This document shows positions 53,446-61,974 of a DNA stretch of 64,000 nt, in pieces. The stretch comes from G965247265 sp965247265 (GTDB lineage: Bacteria; Pseudomonadota; Gammaproteobacteria; UBA4575). Each line of letters starts with the position of its first letter. Within the stretch, counting starts at the first letter, position 1. The stretch covers positions 1,178,001 to 1,242,000 of the forward strand of contig OZ252002.1 of assembly GCA_965247265.1 (NCBI GenBank), read 5' to 3'. The notes under the pieces were generated by a model. That model made no database searches and was not told the origin of the DNA. It worked only from the letters and a program-made list of their open reading frames with translations. Made by a program: the position numbers and the translations under genes.

Positions 53446-54905
53446 TCATGCAATTAACTCATCGAAAGCTGACTGATCAAGAATATTCTCAAGATCAAAA
53501 TCATTATCCTTATCCAAATGGTCTGCATAATGCTTTCGCAGATCACTCATGCTCTGTTTTCTTGATATAGGGCAGGGCATCTCAAATTTATCTAAAAACG
53601 CCTGATGCATTGATTTTTCGAGTACATCCCTAGCTCCAACTGGTGCTATGAAACTATCATGCATGGGAAGTACAACCCAGCCTTGATCAAGCATTTCTAA
53701 CATGACTCTTTCTGCAATACCTGAATCTTTCCGCTGCAGCCTAAGTCCTTCACCTGTTCCGAATTCATGAGAAATCTTAGCGTGATGTTGTTTTACTTTC
53801 TCTAGAACCTGCTCACCGTTCATCCCAAGGTTTGGTAATAGACCATAATTGATGTTCTTCTGAACAGCCTTCCTGGCCTCTTCAGATGACTCGGCATTAA
53901 CCATAGTGTAGAACGCGTCCTTAATTAGCTTCCTGTATTCTGGAATATTTCGATGTATCTCAAATGGATCTTGATCACCCCAATACTTATTTATCGATTC
54001 TTTGTATAGCATTCGCGCATGCATAACATCGAAATCTAGCTCAATTACTTCATCATCATAAGCATCCCAATTCCCAGGTTGATTTTCACAGATACGAATA
54101 AATTTTCGATATTCTTTTGGAATGTTCTGCCACCAACCACCATAAAATCTACCGCCTTGATTAAATTCATCCATTCGATTAAAGATTCTACATAGACGCT
54201 TTGCATGAAAATTGATGGGTTGTTTTTGGGGATCAGGATTCTGAGCTAGGCGCTTGTTAAGCTCTTTCAGTTCTGAATCCGGGATATAAAGCCCTATAAA
54301 AGTATCTCGTAGTTCTCGGTTAATCTTTTTAAGGTTTTTACGCATCTTGGTAGTTGTAATGCTTTCTTGGTAATCAATTGGGATTTTCTTTTTTTTTTCT
54401 TTTCATATGAAGCACGCAAGATAATGATTTCTTCAAGCTCTTCTCTATTAGGATGCTCATAGACCATATCTTGTGTAACTTCACACATTACAATTTTTTC
54501 CATTAATTTGGTTTTTGCCTGAATTCTGCTGTATCTACTTTTTCTAGTTTTATGGTCAATCCAACCATTTTTCCAAAACAAATAATCTAAATTCTTCAAA
54601 TGATCAATTATAGTTTTTAAATATTCGTAACCAATGTGTAACTCGTTGTACCTTCCATGTTTATAGTCATTTTCATTCATTGAATAGGCTATATACATAG
54701 TTGGATCATATAAATATGCATCGTACAGATTTAGCACAATAAGCTTTATATGCTCACGTACTTTCTTTTTGCTTGGGACTTTCTCGTAGATAGGAACTTG
54801 CATGAGCTTTTCATAAAGCTCTTCTACAACTTTTTTGACATTAGGATGATCTGAGTACGTGTAAACGTCTAAGAGCCAAGAGTTGTCGTACTCGTTTGCT
54901 GCCAT
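53446..54905 (-). pseudogene. family-A-DNA-polymerase-like protein, frame broken at an A10 run
   Basis: ATG 54905 (GGGAAGG upstream) opens a frame encoding a basic N-terminal domain (YDNSWLLDVYTYSDHPNVKKVV... DHLKNLDYLFWKNGWIDHK). It ends out of frame at ten A residues (54399-54408 on the plus strand). The adjacent frame continues KIPIDYQESITTTKMRKNLK to TGA at 53446, about 487 aa in total. The C-terminal part has GGRFYGGWWQNIP, then EVIELDFDVMHARMLY (motif A-like), YRKLIKDAFYTMVNA (motif B-like) and VVLPMHDSFIAP (motif C-like, HDS for HDE). I recall uncharacterised proteins with this pattern; assignment to the polymerase A palm is my inference. Adding one A restores the frame. Confidence 0.6.
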
Positions 54906-54959
54906 ACCAACCTTCCCTGGTGAGCAATTCAATGATGATAGATAGCTAAATCATCCACC

Positions 54960-54972
54960 GACAATGATTGTC
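54960..54972. promoter_or_regulatory. dyad upstream of the polymerase-like gene
   Basis: GACAATGATTGTC is a perfect 6+1+6 inverted repeat 55 bp before the start at 54905. Farther up, GGCTGTGATA occurs twice with a 23-bp period (54995 and 55018). Both look like operator sites. The rest of 54906-55234 shows no gene. Confidence 0.4.
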
Positions 54973-55234
54973 CATAATCAGAATAGGGATAAAAGGCTGT
55001 GATATATGGCTTGGAACGGCTGTGATACAGCTAGAGAGTGTCTAAACCTTGAAATTAATCAAAAAGTATTTGTAAAGTATATCATACAATGACAAGGCAT
55101 AACCATATATTAGACATATATAACATACTTAAGGATAAGGGCTGATTTGCAATTGTTGATGCCAGTCATAAGGAAAATAGTTTAAATATTGTAGATAGTA
55201 AGATTTATAACTATTACTAAAAGGATTTAGTTAA

Positions 55235-55405
55235 ATGAAGAAATGTATATTTATGCTTCCTTTCTTACTCACTGCGATAATTGGGCCGCATGTAAGTAAA
55301 CAATCCTATTTAGAGTGGATTTTAACTAATGGATGGTGGTTAGCCATTCTATTTCTAATTGGATTTAGTTATTGCACACATCCTGAAATGTGGAGTAAAG
55401 ATTAA
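55235..55405 (+). CDS. small membrane protein
   Basis: 56 aa, below usual length cut-offs. AAAGGA lies 10 nt before ATG. It begins MKKCIFMLPFLLTAIIGPHV, a signal-like or first membrane segment, and has a second hydrophobic segment (GWWLAILFLIGFSYC). The next gene starts 12 bp later, also with AAAGGA, and a third follows, so the three form a small operon. I do not recognise a family. Confidence 0.6.
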   Translation: MKKCIFMLPFLLTAIIGPHVSKQSYLEWILTNGWWLAILFLIGFSYCTHPEMWSKD

Positions 55406-55417
55406 AAGGATTTAATT

Positions 55418-55684
55418 ATGATTACCATTTTGTTAATTATTATAGCGATTTTATTAGGAGTAATAGCTTACGCACTTAAACCAGAAGCTATTGGTGTATT
55501 GATAGGCGGTGCAGGTATTTTAGTAATTGTTGTAATAGGGCTAGTAATATTGGCCGCTGCAGGATTTTATCTATGGTACTGGTACAGCAACTTTGATAAT
55601 GCAATGTGGTGGCAACATGCTATTGGTGGGTTTCTGACTTTAGTGGGACTAGGTGTTGTCATGGAAATTTTAGGCATAGAGTAG
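55418..55684 (+). CDS. small membrane protein
   Basis: 88 aa, very hydrophobic: a first helix (ITILLIIIAILLGVIAYAL), a long second one (IGVLIGGAGILVIVVIGLVILAAAGFYLWYW) and a third (AIGGFLTLVGLGVVMEILGI). The Gly-rich segments and three-helix layout recall holins or small stress membrane proteins, but no family is recognised. The neighbouring small ORFs are spaced as an operon. Confidence 0.65.
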   Translation: MITILLIIIAILLGVIAYALKPEAIGVLIGGAGILVIVVIGLVILAAAGFYLWYWYSNFDNAMWWQHAIGGFLTLVGLGVVMEILGIE

Positions 55685-55693
55685 GGGAATAAT

Positions 55694-55948
55694 ATGAAAT
55701 GGATTTCTATTTTAATTTTACTATTTGCTACATCAGTAGTAGCCAATGAAGAATTAATGTCATGGGATTTAGAAATTATGTATTCCGATGGTACATATGC
55801 GAGAGGCTTAGTGTATCTAAATAAGCAAGGGGAATTAGTTGGTACTTTGTTAGATGAAGATAATGAAGCATTTGTACAGGCTTATGGAACCCCAACTAAT
55901 AATATGGAAGAGTGGTTAGGGATTAACACAAATCGCATAGAACTATAA
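55694..55948 (+). CDS. small secreted hypothetical protein
   Basis: 84 aa; GGGG lies 7 nt before ATG. The N-terminus is a signal peptide (MKWISILILLFATSVVA-NEE), so the product is probably periplasmic. The mature part of about 67 aa (SWDLEIMYSDGTYARGLVYLNKQGELVGTLLDEDNEAFVQAYG) has alternating hydrophobic residues like a small beta domain. It is the last gene of the three-gene operon. The family is not recognised. Confidence 0.6.
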   Translation: MKWISILILLFATSVVANEELMSWDLEIMYSDGTYARGLVYLNKQGELVGTLLDEDNEAFVQAYGTPTNNMEEWLGINTNRIEL

Positions 55949-55988
55949 TGGAAAGAAGTACATACATGGCCTCACAGTTCAAAAGCTG

Positions 55989-56018
55989 AATGACCGCTAA
56001 CGACCCAAAGCGGACGTT
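55989..56018 (+). repeat. dispersed AATGACCGCT repeat, copy d
   Basis: AATGACCGCT, AACGACCC, then AAAGCGGACGTTC. It has the same orientation as copies a, b and e. It lies 237 bp before the membrane-protein gene at 56255; the rest of 55949-56254 shows no gene. Confidence 0.7.
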
Positions 56019-56254
56019 CAATACTTCATAGCTTCTTTAACTCTCGACTCTATCCTTAAATATACGATTTCCATTCCCAAAGCTTCACATCGTTGCTTTT
56101 GATTCATAGATGGGATGCATCGATTTCATATTATTTAATTAAGTTGTGCATGGTTCAGAACTGTATTGAGGCAAGCATCTTTTACTACTGTGTAATAAAC
56201 TAGGCGTGTAAAGCCTACACACTAATAATAAAAAACTAAGAAAGGCAAATTATT

Positions 56255-57301
56255 ATGGTCTTAAATCAACAACCTATTAAAGGTTTCTTTCTGATTATTG
56301 TCTCAATAGCCTTCGCCCTGGTCCTAGGTGGGATTCTGATCGGAGTGATCGGCCTCAACGAGGAACAAGGCACGTTGGTTTTTGCGGTCTGTTTCGCACA
56401 TTTTTGGCATCTTGGTGTCTCATGGGGTGGTTGGCCGGGGGGCCTAGTCACCCAGAACCGCATACTGCGAGGGTTGATCAATTGGTTATTGGCGATGCTC
56501 TCGGCCCTGATTACTCTAGGAATATGGTCCTGGGGTTATGGGCTGCCCTTCTACGAGACTCCAGTAGCACTGTGGGCCCAGACTTGCATCTTCATGGCAG
56601 TGATGCAGATCTTTTTGTTCCGTAACCGCTTGATCACACCATGGGATTTGGCCGACACCCTCGAGTGGGAAAATAACTCAAGACAACCACTTAACGGTAT
56701 CGTAAATTTTCTGTTCGCGATTTTGTTCATGCCCACGGCTTTATTCTTTGTACCGTCGATGTGGGGGATGGAACCGCTCTACATCCCATGGTATTGGTTC
56801 CCACTGTCCGTGGTGGTGGTGGACTTTTGCGATTGGTGGCCCTTTGACCGGCTTGGTCAGCCCCGTGCAGGGATCCTCAACACAGGAATGGTCGTGGTCG
56901 GCACAGTGCTCATGATGATTGTTTTCCACCACCTCGGATTCGACTTTTTCGATGAGGGTGTGCCGGGGACGCAGGCGGCTATCTTTGCTGCGGTGTGGAC
57001 GGCATTCGCTCTTATGCAGGGCTGGACGTTGAACATGTGGCCCTTTGGTCATTGGCACCGAGGTAAGAAGGCGGGTATAGCCCTCATTGTGACGCTATTG
57101 TTCTCAGCCGTTGCCTTTGTTGCTATTTTAAAATTTATATCCGTCGAACACTACAATGCTGTGATCTTCTGGCTGTTTGCCTGGTTATGGGCACTTGTGT
57201 GTCTAGCCGCACCGGGCTACTTCCATCTCTTTTTTTGGGGCTATGAGAAAAACCCCCATGCGGCGGGTACGCAGGGCGCAGGTTATTGTGGAAGCGCGTA
57301 A
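56255..57301 (+). CDS. multi-pass membrane protein of unknown function
   Basis: 348 aa with about nine membrane helices and many Trp residues (GVSWGGWPGG, GIWSWGYGL, DFCDWWPFDRLG, WTLNMWPFGHWHRG). AAAGGC precedes ATG. Conserved-looking charged/aromatic motifs between helices and several His residues (FAHFWHLG, FHHLGFDFFDEG, GHWHRG) could bind metal or haem, but no family is recognised. The gene is clearly richer in G+C than its neighbours and is flanked by copies d and e of the dispersed repeat, which suggests recent acquisition as a cassette. Confidence 0.7.
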   Translation: MVLNQQPIKGFFLIIVSIAFALVLGGILIGVIGLNEEQGTLVFAVCFAHFWHLGVSWGGWPGGLVTQNRILRGLINWLLAMLSALITLGIWSWGYGLPFYETPVALWAQTCIFMAVMQIFLFRNRLITPWDLADTLEWENNSRQPLNGIVNFLFAILFMPTALFFVPSMWGMEPLYIPWYWFPLSVVVVDFCDWWPFDRLGQPRAGILNTGMVVVGTVLMMIVFHHLGFDFFDEGVPGTQAAIFAAVWTAFALMQGWTLNMWPFGHWHRGKKAGIALIVTLLFSAVAFVAILKFISVEHYNAVIFWLFAWLWALVCLAAPGYFHLFFWGYEKNPHAAGTQGAGYCGSA

Positions 57302-57884
57302 TTTTAAGGTACTCAATTCAATCGACGACAATTGTAACCGGCGACGCATAAGATTCTTTTAGTAAAATCTAAAGGTATTACGACATTTCTCCATTATGCA
57401 CTTCCATTGGCTGCAGTAGTTGTTTTGGCTTTCTAAATTTGTACGTTGAATGCATATTATTTCGATCGCCTAATGAGTAATAGATTCCTAATAAGTGATT
57501 TATAAAGTCTACCTTTGGAATGACCGCTATTGGCTGAAAGCAGACATTCGGTAATATAGAAATTATTTGTTTCTGCCAGAGCTAGTAAGTATTTGATTTG
57601 ATGAAAATTCGCTTATCGATTTTATTAATACTTATTTATTATCAAATCTTATTTGAGGGTTCTAAAGTATACCTATTACTATCTAATAGACGATCTATAA
57701 GAAAAGTAAATTTTACCGATTAATCAAGTAGTTAATACTTAATTTTTTCTGTGAGTAGGGTGATAAGAAATCTTTTTGAAGGCTCATGAGGTTAATTCGA
57801 GACTAGAATTAGAACCTGTCGATGCCACATAAAATATTTTTTCGAAAATAATAATCTAGAGGTAATTACAGGAGGATCCATCCA
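57302..57884. other. intergenic region before the MetE-like operon
   Basis: No gene is seen. It contains dispersed repeat copy e (57519-57548) and, near its end, the strong RBS ACAGGAGGATCC of the gene at 57885. The promoter of the downstream operon should lie between 57560 and 57860; I cannot assign boxes with confidence. Confidence 0.5.
57519..57548 (+). repeat. dispersed AATGACCGCT repeat, copy e
   Basis: AATGACCGCT, ATTGGCTG, then AAAGCAGACATT. With copy d it brackets the membrane-protein gene at 56255, in the same orientation. Confidence 0.7.
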
Positions 57885-58997
57885 ATGATAATTCGAGATA
57901 AAGAAGTACTTGTTCCTACCAGTATAGTGGGCAACTATCCTAACCCACGTTGGTGGGATCAACTATGGGCACATAATTTTACCGGAGATCAAGCATGTCC
58001 TGATGCGAAGGAGCGTGAAGCGTTGGAAGATGTAATTACATCTATCGCGCATGACCAGGAAATGGCCGGGCTAGATATCATCTCAGATGGTCGCGTGCAA
58101 GGTGATAATTATGTCGATCAGATTGTGTATTACTACCTGAAGCGTCTTGGCTACAGTATGCATGGGGAATATATGACTACACCACTTTATAGCGACTTGC
58201 ACACGGTAACATGCTATCGAGATATTAAACGATATGGGCCTATCATGATTCAACAGGCTAGAGCGTTGCAACGGGCTACGGACAAACCGATTAAAGTCCA
58301 ATACACAGGAGTTCAAGCATTAGCTCAATGTACAAACGATAAATTTTATAAGTCCAGTTACGATCGCGCGATGGCGATAGCCGCAGCCTTGAACGAAGAA
58401 ATACTTGAATTAGATGGCATGGGTATAGATTTCATACAATTGGATGAATTTACATGGCCTTACTTATTTGAGGACTGGGCAATCGAAGCATACAACCGAT
58501 GCGTTGATGGTGTGAAAAATTCTAAGATTGTAACGCACGTCTGTTGGGGAAATTACAAAGGTACTTACGGGTATTACATGGAAGAGGGAGCAGAGGATTT
58601 TGATATTACCAAACGAAAAGGTGAAAACCCGAGTAATAAAGCGGAGACCATTATACCAAAGTGTTATGAAGCTAATTTGGATGTAATTAATATTGAAAAT
58701 TGCGGACGTTGCGAGGGTGAGCTGGATGTTCTGAAAAATCATCCACTGCCGGATAACATGTACTTTTGGGCGGGTGTTATCGATATTAAAAGCACTATTG
58801 TAGAGACTGCTGATGAAGTCGCAGATCGCATTCGTAATTTACTCAAGTATGTTCCTGCAGATCGCCTTGGCATTACTACCGATTGTGGCCTGATTCATTT
58901 TTGGCGCTACATTGCTTTCGAAAAGATGAGAGCACTTGTAGAAGGTACCAAGATTGTGCGGGAAGAGTTACAACAAAAATCCAAAAAAGCGGCCTGA
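57885..58997 (+). CDS. MetE-type zinc thiol transferase (possible epoxyalkane:coenzyme M transferase-like)
   Basis: 370 aa; AGGAGG lies 9 nt before ATG. It is the single catalytic barrel of the cobalamin-independent methionine synthase family, half the length of MetE. It begins PTSIVGNYPNPRWW. Zinc ligands are visible as THVCW (His218, Cys220), INIENCG (Glu, about 270) and TTDCGL (Cys, about 334). Proteins of this size and H-x-C...C type include epoxyalkane:coenzyme M transferase and other thiol alkyltransferases. The ComA-like and lyase genes 3 kb downstream favour a coenzyme-M-related role; methionine synthesis or demethylation is the alternative. The exact reaction is inference. Confidence 0.82.
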   Translation: MIIRDKEVLVPTSIVGNYPNPRWWDQLWAHNFTGDQACPDAKEREALEDVITSIAHDQEMAGLDIISDGRVQGDNYVDQIVYYYLKRLGYSMHGEYMTTPLYSDLHTVTCYRDIKRYGPIMIQQARALQRATDKPIKVQYTGVQALAQCTNDKFYKSSYDRAMAIAAALNEEILELDGMGIDFIQLDEFTWPYLFEDWAIEAYNRCVDGVKNSKIVTHVCWGNYKGTYGYYMEEGAEDFDITKRKGENPSNKAETIIPKCYEANLDVINIENCGRCEGELDVLKNHPLPDNMYFWAGVIDIKSTIVETADEVADRIRNLLKYVPADRLGITTDCGLIHFWRYIAFEKMRALVEGTKIVREELQQKSKKAA

Positions 58998-59032
58998 TAA
59001 CCTATAAAAAATGAATTAAGGAGAATTAATCA

Positions 59033-59242
59033 ATGCCTGTTCTTACACTGCATTGCCCTAACTGTGAACGAAACTTCAAAGGTATGGTGATGTTCGGAGC
59101 AACAATGCCTGAAGTATGGGTTTGCTCGGTATGTAAAAGTGACCGAGCAACTCCTATACACGAAGAGAATCATTCTCATCCTTGGGCGAAAGATCCATGT
59201 GATCATGATTCCCATAAAACCTGTCCTTGTTGCGTGGTGTGA
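59033..59242 (+). CDS. small zinc-ribbon protein
   Basis: 69 aa; AAGGAG lies 10 nt before ATG. A zinc ribbon C-P-N-C...C-S-V-C (residues 8-11 and 32-35) is followed by a His/Asp-rich tail with HSHPWAKDPCDHDSHKTCPCC, so nearly every fourth residue could bind metal. It lies between the MetE-like and CoA-transferase-like genes, 3 bp from the latter. It may deliver zinc to the transferase or act as a small subunit. The family is not recognised. Confidence 0.7.
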   Translation: MPVLTLHCPNCERNFKGMVMFGATMPEVWVCSVCKSDRATPIHEENHSHPWAKDPCDHDSHKTCPCCVV

Positions 59243-59244
59243 CG

Positions 59245-60189
59245 ATGAGTGCACTCTCCATTTCAACTGCTGAGAACAAGTGTACTGATATCGAAGCATT
59301 AGCTTTAATGGTAGAAAGTGGAAATTGTTTGGCAGTTGGCGGTGGCTTATCTTCACGCGAACCAATGGCGCTGATCCGTTCAATTATTCGCAACAATGTT
59401 AGCAATCTAACGGTTGTTGGTTCTGCTCATGGTATCGATATTGATTTGTTATGTGGCGCTAATGCTGTATCTGCATCGCAAGAGAGCTATGTAGGTTTTG
59501 AACAAGATTTTGGCATGGCGCAAAACTATCGGCAGGGTTGCGAAAGTGGAAAAATAGAAATACAAGACAATTGTTGTTATACCTTGGTGCAACAACTTCG
59601 TGCCTCGATTCAAGGTCTGCCGTTTATGCCTATACAGTCTGTTCGAGGCACTGATTTTGAAAAAAATCCACGATATAAAACGATACAGTGTCCTTATTCT
59701 GGCGAGGACATATTAGTGGTACCTTCACTTACACCTGATGTTGCAATTCTTCATGCACAGTATGCTGATTCTCATGGTAATTTGAGAATAGAAGGTCCTC
59801 CTGTCGTTGATTTACTATTTGCGCATGCATCTAAAAAAGTATTAGCAACTGTGGAGAAAATTGTAACGAGCGAGGAAATGCAACAACTGGGTGGTGCAAA
59901 TATTCCTTATTTTTACGTAACAAATTTTGCAAAAGTACCAATGGGTGCGCATCCAACGGCTTGCTATCCTTTTTATGCATATGATCGTGAGCATACAAAA
60001 TTGTACGTGTCTGCTGCTAAAGAAGGACCAGCTGCATTCCAAAATAAATATTTAAAGCATTTTGTTTATGACTGTGAAAGTCATGATGAATATCTTGATC
60101 GAATTGGTGGCGCAAACACGAAATCAAAATTATCGAGTTGGAAAGAGTCAAATGATGCATGGATGGAGCTGTATAAGGAAAGTGCGTAG
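59245..60189 (+). CDS. CoA-transferase-family alpha subunit (glutaconate CoA-transferase A-like)
   Basis: 314 aa from ATG 59245; in-frame TTG/GTG codons upstream overlap the previous gene. The family I CoA-transferase fold is indicated by GNCLAVGGGLSSREPMALIRSIIRNNVSNLTVVG, then PSLTPDVAILHAQYADSHGNLRIEGP and VLATVEKIVTSEEM. It pairs with the beta subunit 2 bp downstream. It would move CoA between acids, or as in IpdAB act on a CoA ester as a hydrolase. Context suggests handling of a sulfonated or alkyl-thio acid (speculative). Confidence 0.85.
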   Translation: MSALSISTAENKCTDIEALALMVESGNCLAVGGGLSSREPMALIRSIIRNNVSNLTVVGSAHGIDIDLLCGANAVSASQESYVGFEQDFGMAQNYRQGCESGKIEIQDNCCYTLVQQLRASIQGLPFMPIQSVRGTDFEKNPRYKTIQCPYSGEDILVVPSLTPDVAILHAQYADSHGNLRIEGPPVVDLLFAHASKKVLATVEKIVTSEEMQQLGGANIPYFYVTNFAKVPMGAHPTACYPFYAYDREHTKLYVSAAKEGPAAFQNKYLKHFVYDCESHDEYLDRIGGANTKSKLSSWKESNDAWMELYKESA

Positions 60190-60191
60190 AC

Positions 60192-61046
60192 ATGGAACAC
60201 AGCTGTACACTGGGTGAGTTGCTCATCGATCAATTAGCGCGAACTGTTGATGACAACTCATTAGTATTCCATGGTTTCGGATCACCTTTAGTTCAAATAG
60301 CACTGCATGTTGCTAAACGTGTATACGCTCCCAACTTAGTGCTAGTAGCAGGCGCTACCTATGGCGTTAACCCAAATCCTCCTTTTATTGCACCCACGAC
60401 TAACGACTGGGTACATGATCGAAATGCCGAATGCCATTTGAGTATTGGAGAATTATTCGATTTGTCTGCGAGTGGACGTCTGGGACGAATGTTTTTATCA
60501 GGTTTACAAATTGATCGGTGGGGTAATACCAACGTCACTCAACTGGGACGTAAAGCTCTTAAACTAAAACTACCAGGTGGTGGTGGTGCCTGTAATTTAT
60601 CGTGTAATACTAAATACATTACGTTGTGGACTGCTGCTCATCGTGCAGAACCTGTAAAAGGAAAGCGACGCTATCGCATTGTTTCACAGTGTGACTACAT
60701 TACCGGTTTAGGACACAGGAATACAGATGGAACTACAAGACAGCAACTTGGATACCGAGGTAACGGACCGCAGTGGCTGGTAACTGACTTAGGTGTTTTC
60801 GACTTCAATAAAGATGGGCATTTACGATTACATTCCCTATACCCTCATACTTGCGTAAATGATGTTATTGAAAATACGGAGTTTGAACCAAAAATCAAAA
60901 AAGAACTTAAGACCGTTTCACTTCCTTCGATTGAAGTGCTTTCGATAATTCGAAATCTGGATCCTCTTCGAATTTATGAAAGAGAATTATTACCTAAGGA
61001 CCGTTCCGTGACATTAAATGGAAGTAAGCATGCAGCAATTTGTTGA
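60192..61046 (+). CDS. CoA-transferase-family beta subunit
   Basis: 284 aa. Beta-subunit text: VFHGFGSPLVQIALHVAKRVYAPNLVLVAGATYGVNP, then LSGLQIDRWGNTNVTQLG and LPGGGGACNLSC, and late WLVTDLGVFDFNKDGHLRL. In true glutaconate-type transferases the segment after A-P-x-L carries E-S-G with the catalytic Glu; here it reads A-G-A-T-Y-G. The nucleophile may therefore be missing, as in the IpdB group, which points to a hydrolase or lyase role rather than classical CoA transfer. It forms a pair with the gene upstream. Confidence 0.82.
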   Translation: MEHSCTLGELLIDQLARTVDDNSLVFHGFGSPLVQIALHVAKRVYAPNLVLVAGATYGVNPNPPFIAPTTNDWVHDRNAECHLSIGELFDLSASGRLGRMFLSGLQIDRWGNTNVTQLGRKALKLKLPGGGGACNLSCNTKYITLWTAAHRAEPVKGKRRYRIVSQCDYITGLGHRNTDGTTRQQLGYRGNGPQWLVTDLGVFDFNKDGHLRLHSLYPHTCVNDVIENTEFEPKIKKELKTVSLPSIEVLSIIRNLDPLRIYERELLPKDRSVTLNGSKHAAIC

Positions 61047-61974
61047 AAAAAGTTCAGAAGATAATACTCAATCAGATTCTTTAACTAGGTATCGAGATAA
61101 AAAAAATGTAGTTCCATTACCTTATCGGGGAACTAGTGTTCAGAAATATGCAGGAGAAATGACTGAAAAAGCAATTCAATCAGCATTCCTAGGAAAAGAA
61201 GCCTATCGACGTACCGAATTCATTGTACTTAAAGGAAGTGATAACAATAATGCAGTTGTCGCGATTCAGAAATCAGACTATGAGCCTTTATTTTCAAATA
61301 TTACTCATGTTGAAGTACTAGGACTCCCAGATAATTGCATATATATAAATGACAGTAGTGTGGATTGTGCTAATCGGTCTGCATTGGCAGAACTCGCATT
61401 TCGCAATCAAATTGGAAAAGAGCAGATATGTATTGTTGAAGGTAAGTATGATCATGTAAATTTCATATATCGGCCTGATCCGCTTGTGTTACAAGTATTG
61501 GAAGTAGAGCCACCGTCACCTCCTAAACTATATAGCATGGTACAACAGGTATTAGGCTATGCTGATTTACCGCCTATTCGTGTTGAACTGAAAACAATCG
61601 ATGTAAGAGATTTATGTAGCAGTGTAGATCCTGAATGTTATTTGTTGCCATGTAGATCTGGCGGCATGGATCAGCTAAAAAAACCAGTATATTTCTTGGA
61701 TGAACGTCCCAAGCAACGTCAAAACTGGGTTTTGATCGGCTGTGAAAGAAGTCTTCAATTTCATCGACACTACTATGGTGATGAGCCACCACGTGTTGAG
61801 ATGTGTCCTCGTAAACTCAATTCAACTGACGACGAAGCTACTATACTTAAGTGTTGTTTGCTTGAGTTTGATATTGAGAGAGAAGGTAACACGATGATTG
61901 TTCCATGGGGTGCTGATCTGGCAATGGTAGAAGCAGCATTGCGAGAACTTTCAAGGGAGATTGAATATGTTTAA
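61030..61974 (+). CDS. conserved hypothetical protein in the ComA-like operon
   Basis: 314 aa from ATG 61030, preferred because GGAAG lies 6 nt upstream; ATG 61018 is possible. It overlaps the CoA-transferase beta gene and the ComA-like gene, so expression is coupled. It begins with a polar region (SSEDNTQSDSLTRYRDKKNVVPLPYRGTSVQKYA), then alternates strands and helices with many Cys (CIYINDSSVDC, DLCSSVDPECYLLPC, LKCCLLEFD). The end EIEYV follows an amphipathic helix. I do not recognise a named family with certainty; a DUF7714-like annotation is possible. It is probably a pathway-specific component. Confidence 0.65.
   Translation: MQQFVEKSSEDNTQSDSLTRYRDKKNVVPLPYRGTSVQKYAGEMTEKAIQSAFLGKEAYRRTEFIVLKGSDNNNAVVAIQKSDYEPLFSNITHVEVLGLPDNCIYINDSSVDCANRSALAELAFRNQIGKEQICIVEGKYDHVNFIYRPDPLVLQVLEVEPPSPPKLYSMVQQVLGYADLPPIRVELKTIDVRDLCSSVDPECYLLPCRSGGMDQLKKPVYFLDERPKQRQNWVLIGCERSLQFHRHYYGDEPPRVEMCPRKLNSTDDEATILKCCLLEFDIEREGNTMIVPWGADLAMVEAALRELSREIEYV

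Noticed and set aside
57488..57498. Minus-strand match to CACTTATTAG of the shared upstream element
   Set aside because: Only about 11 bp match, without CATTGAA or the GGTGTA half, and it does not precede a minus-strand gene.
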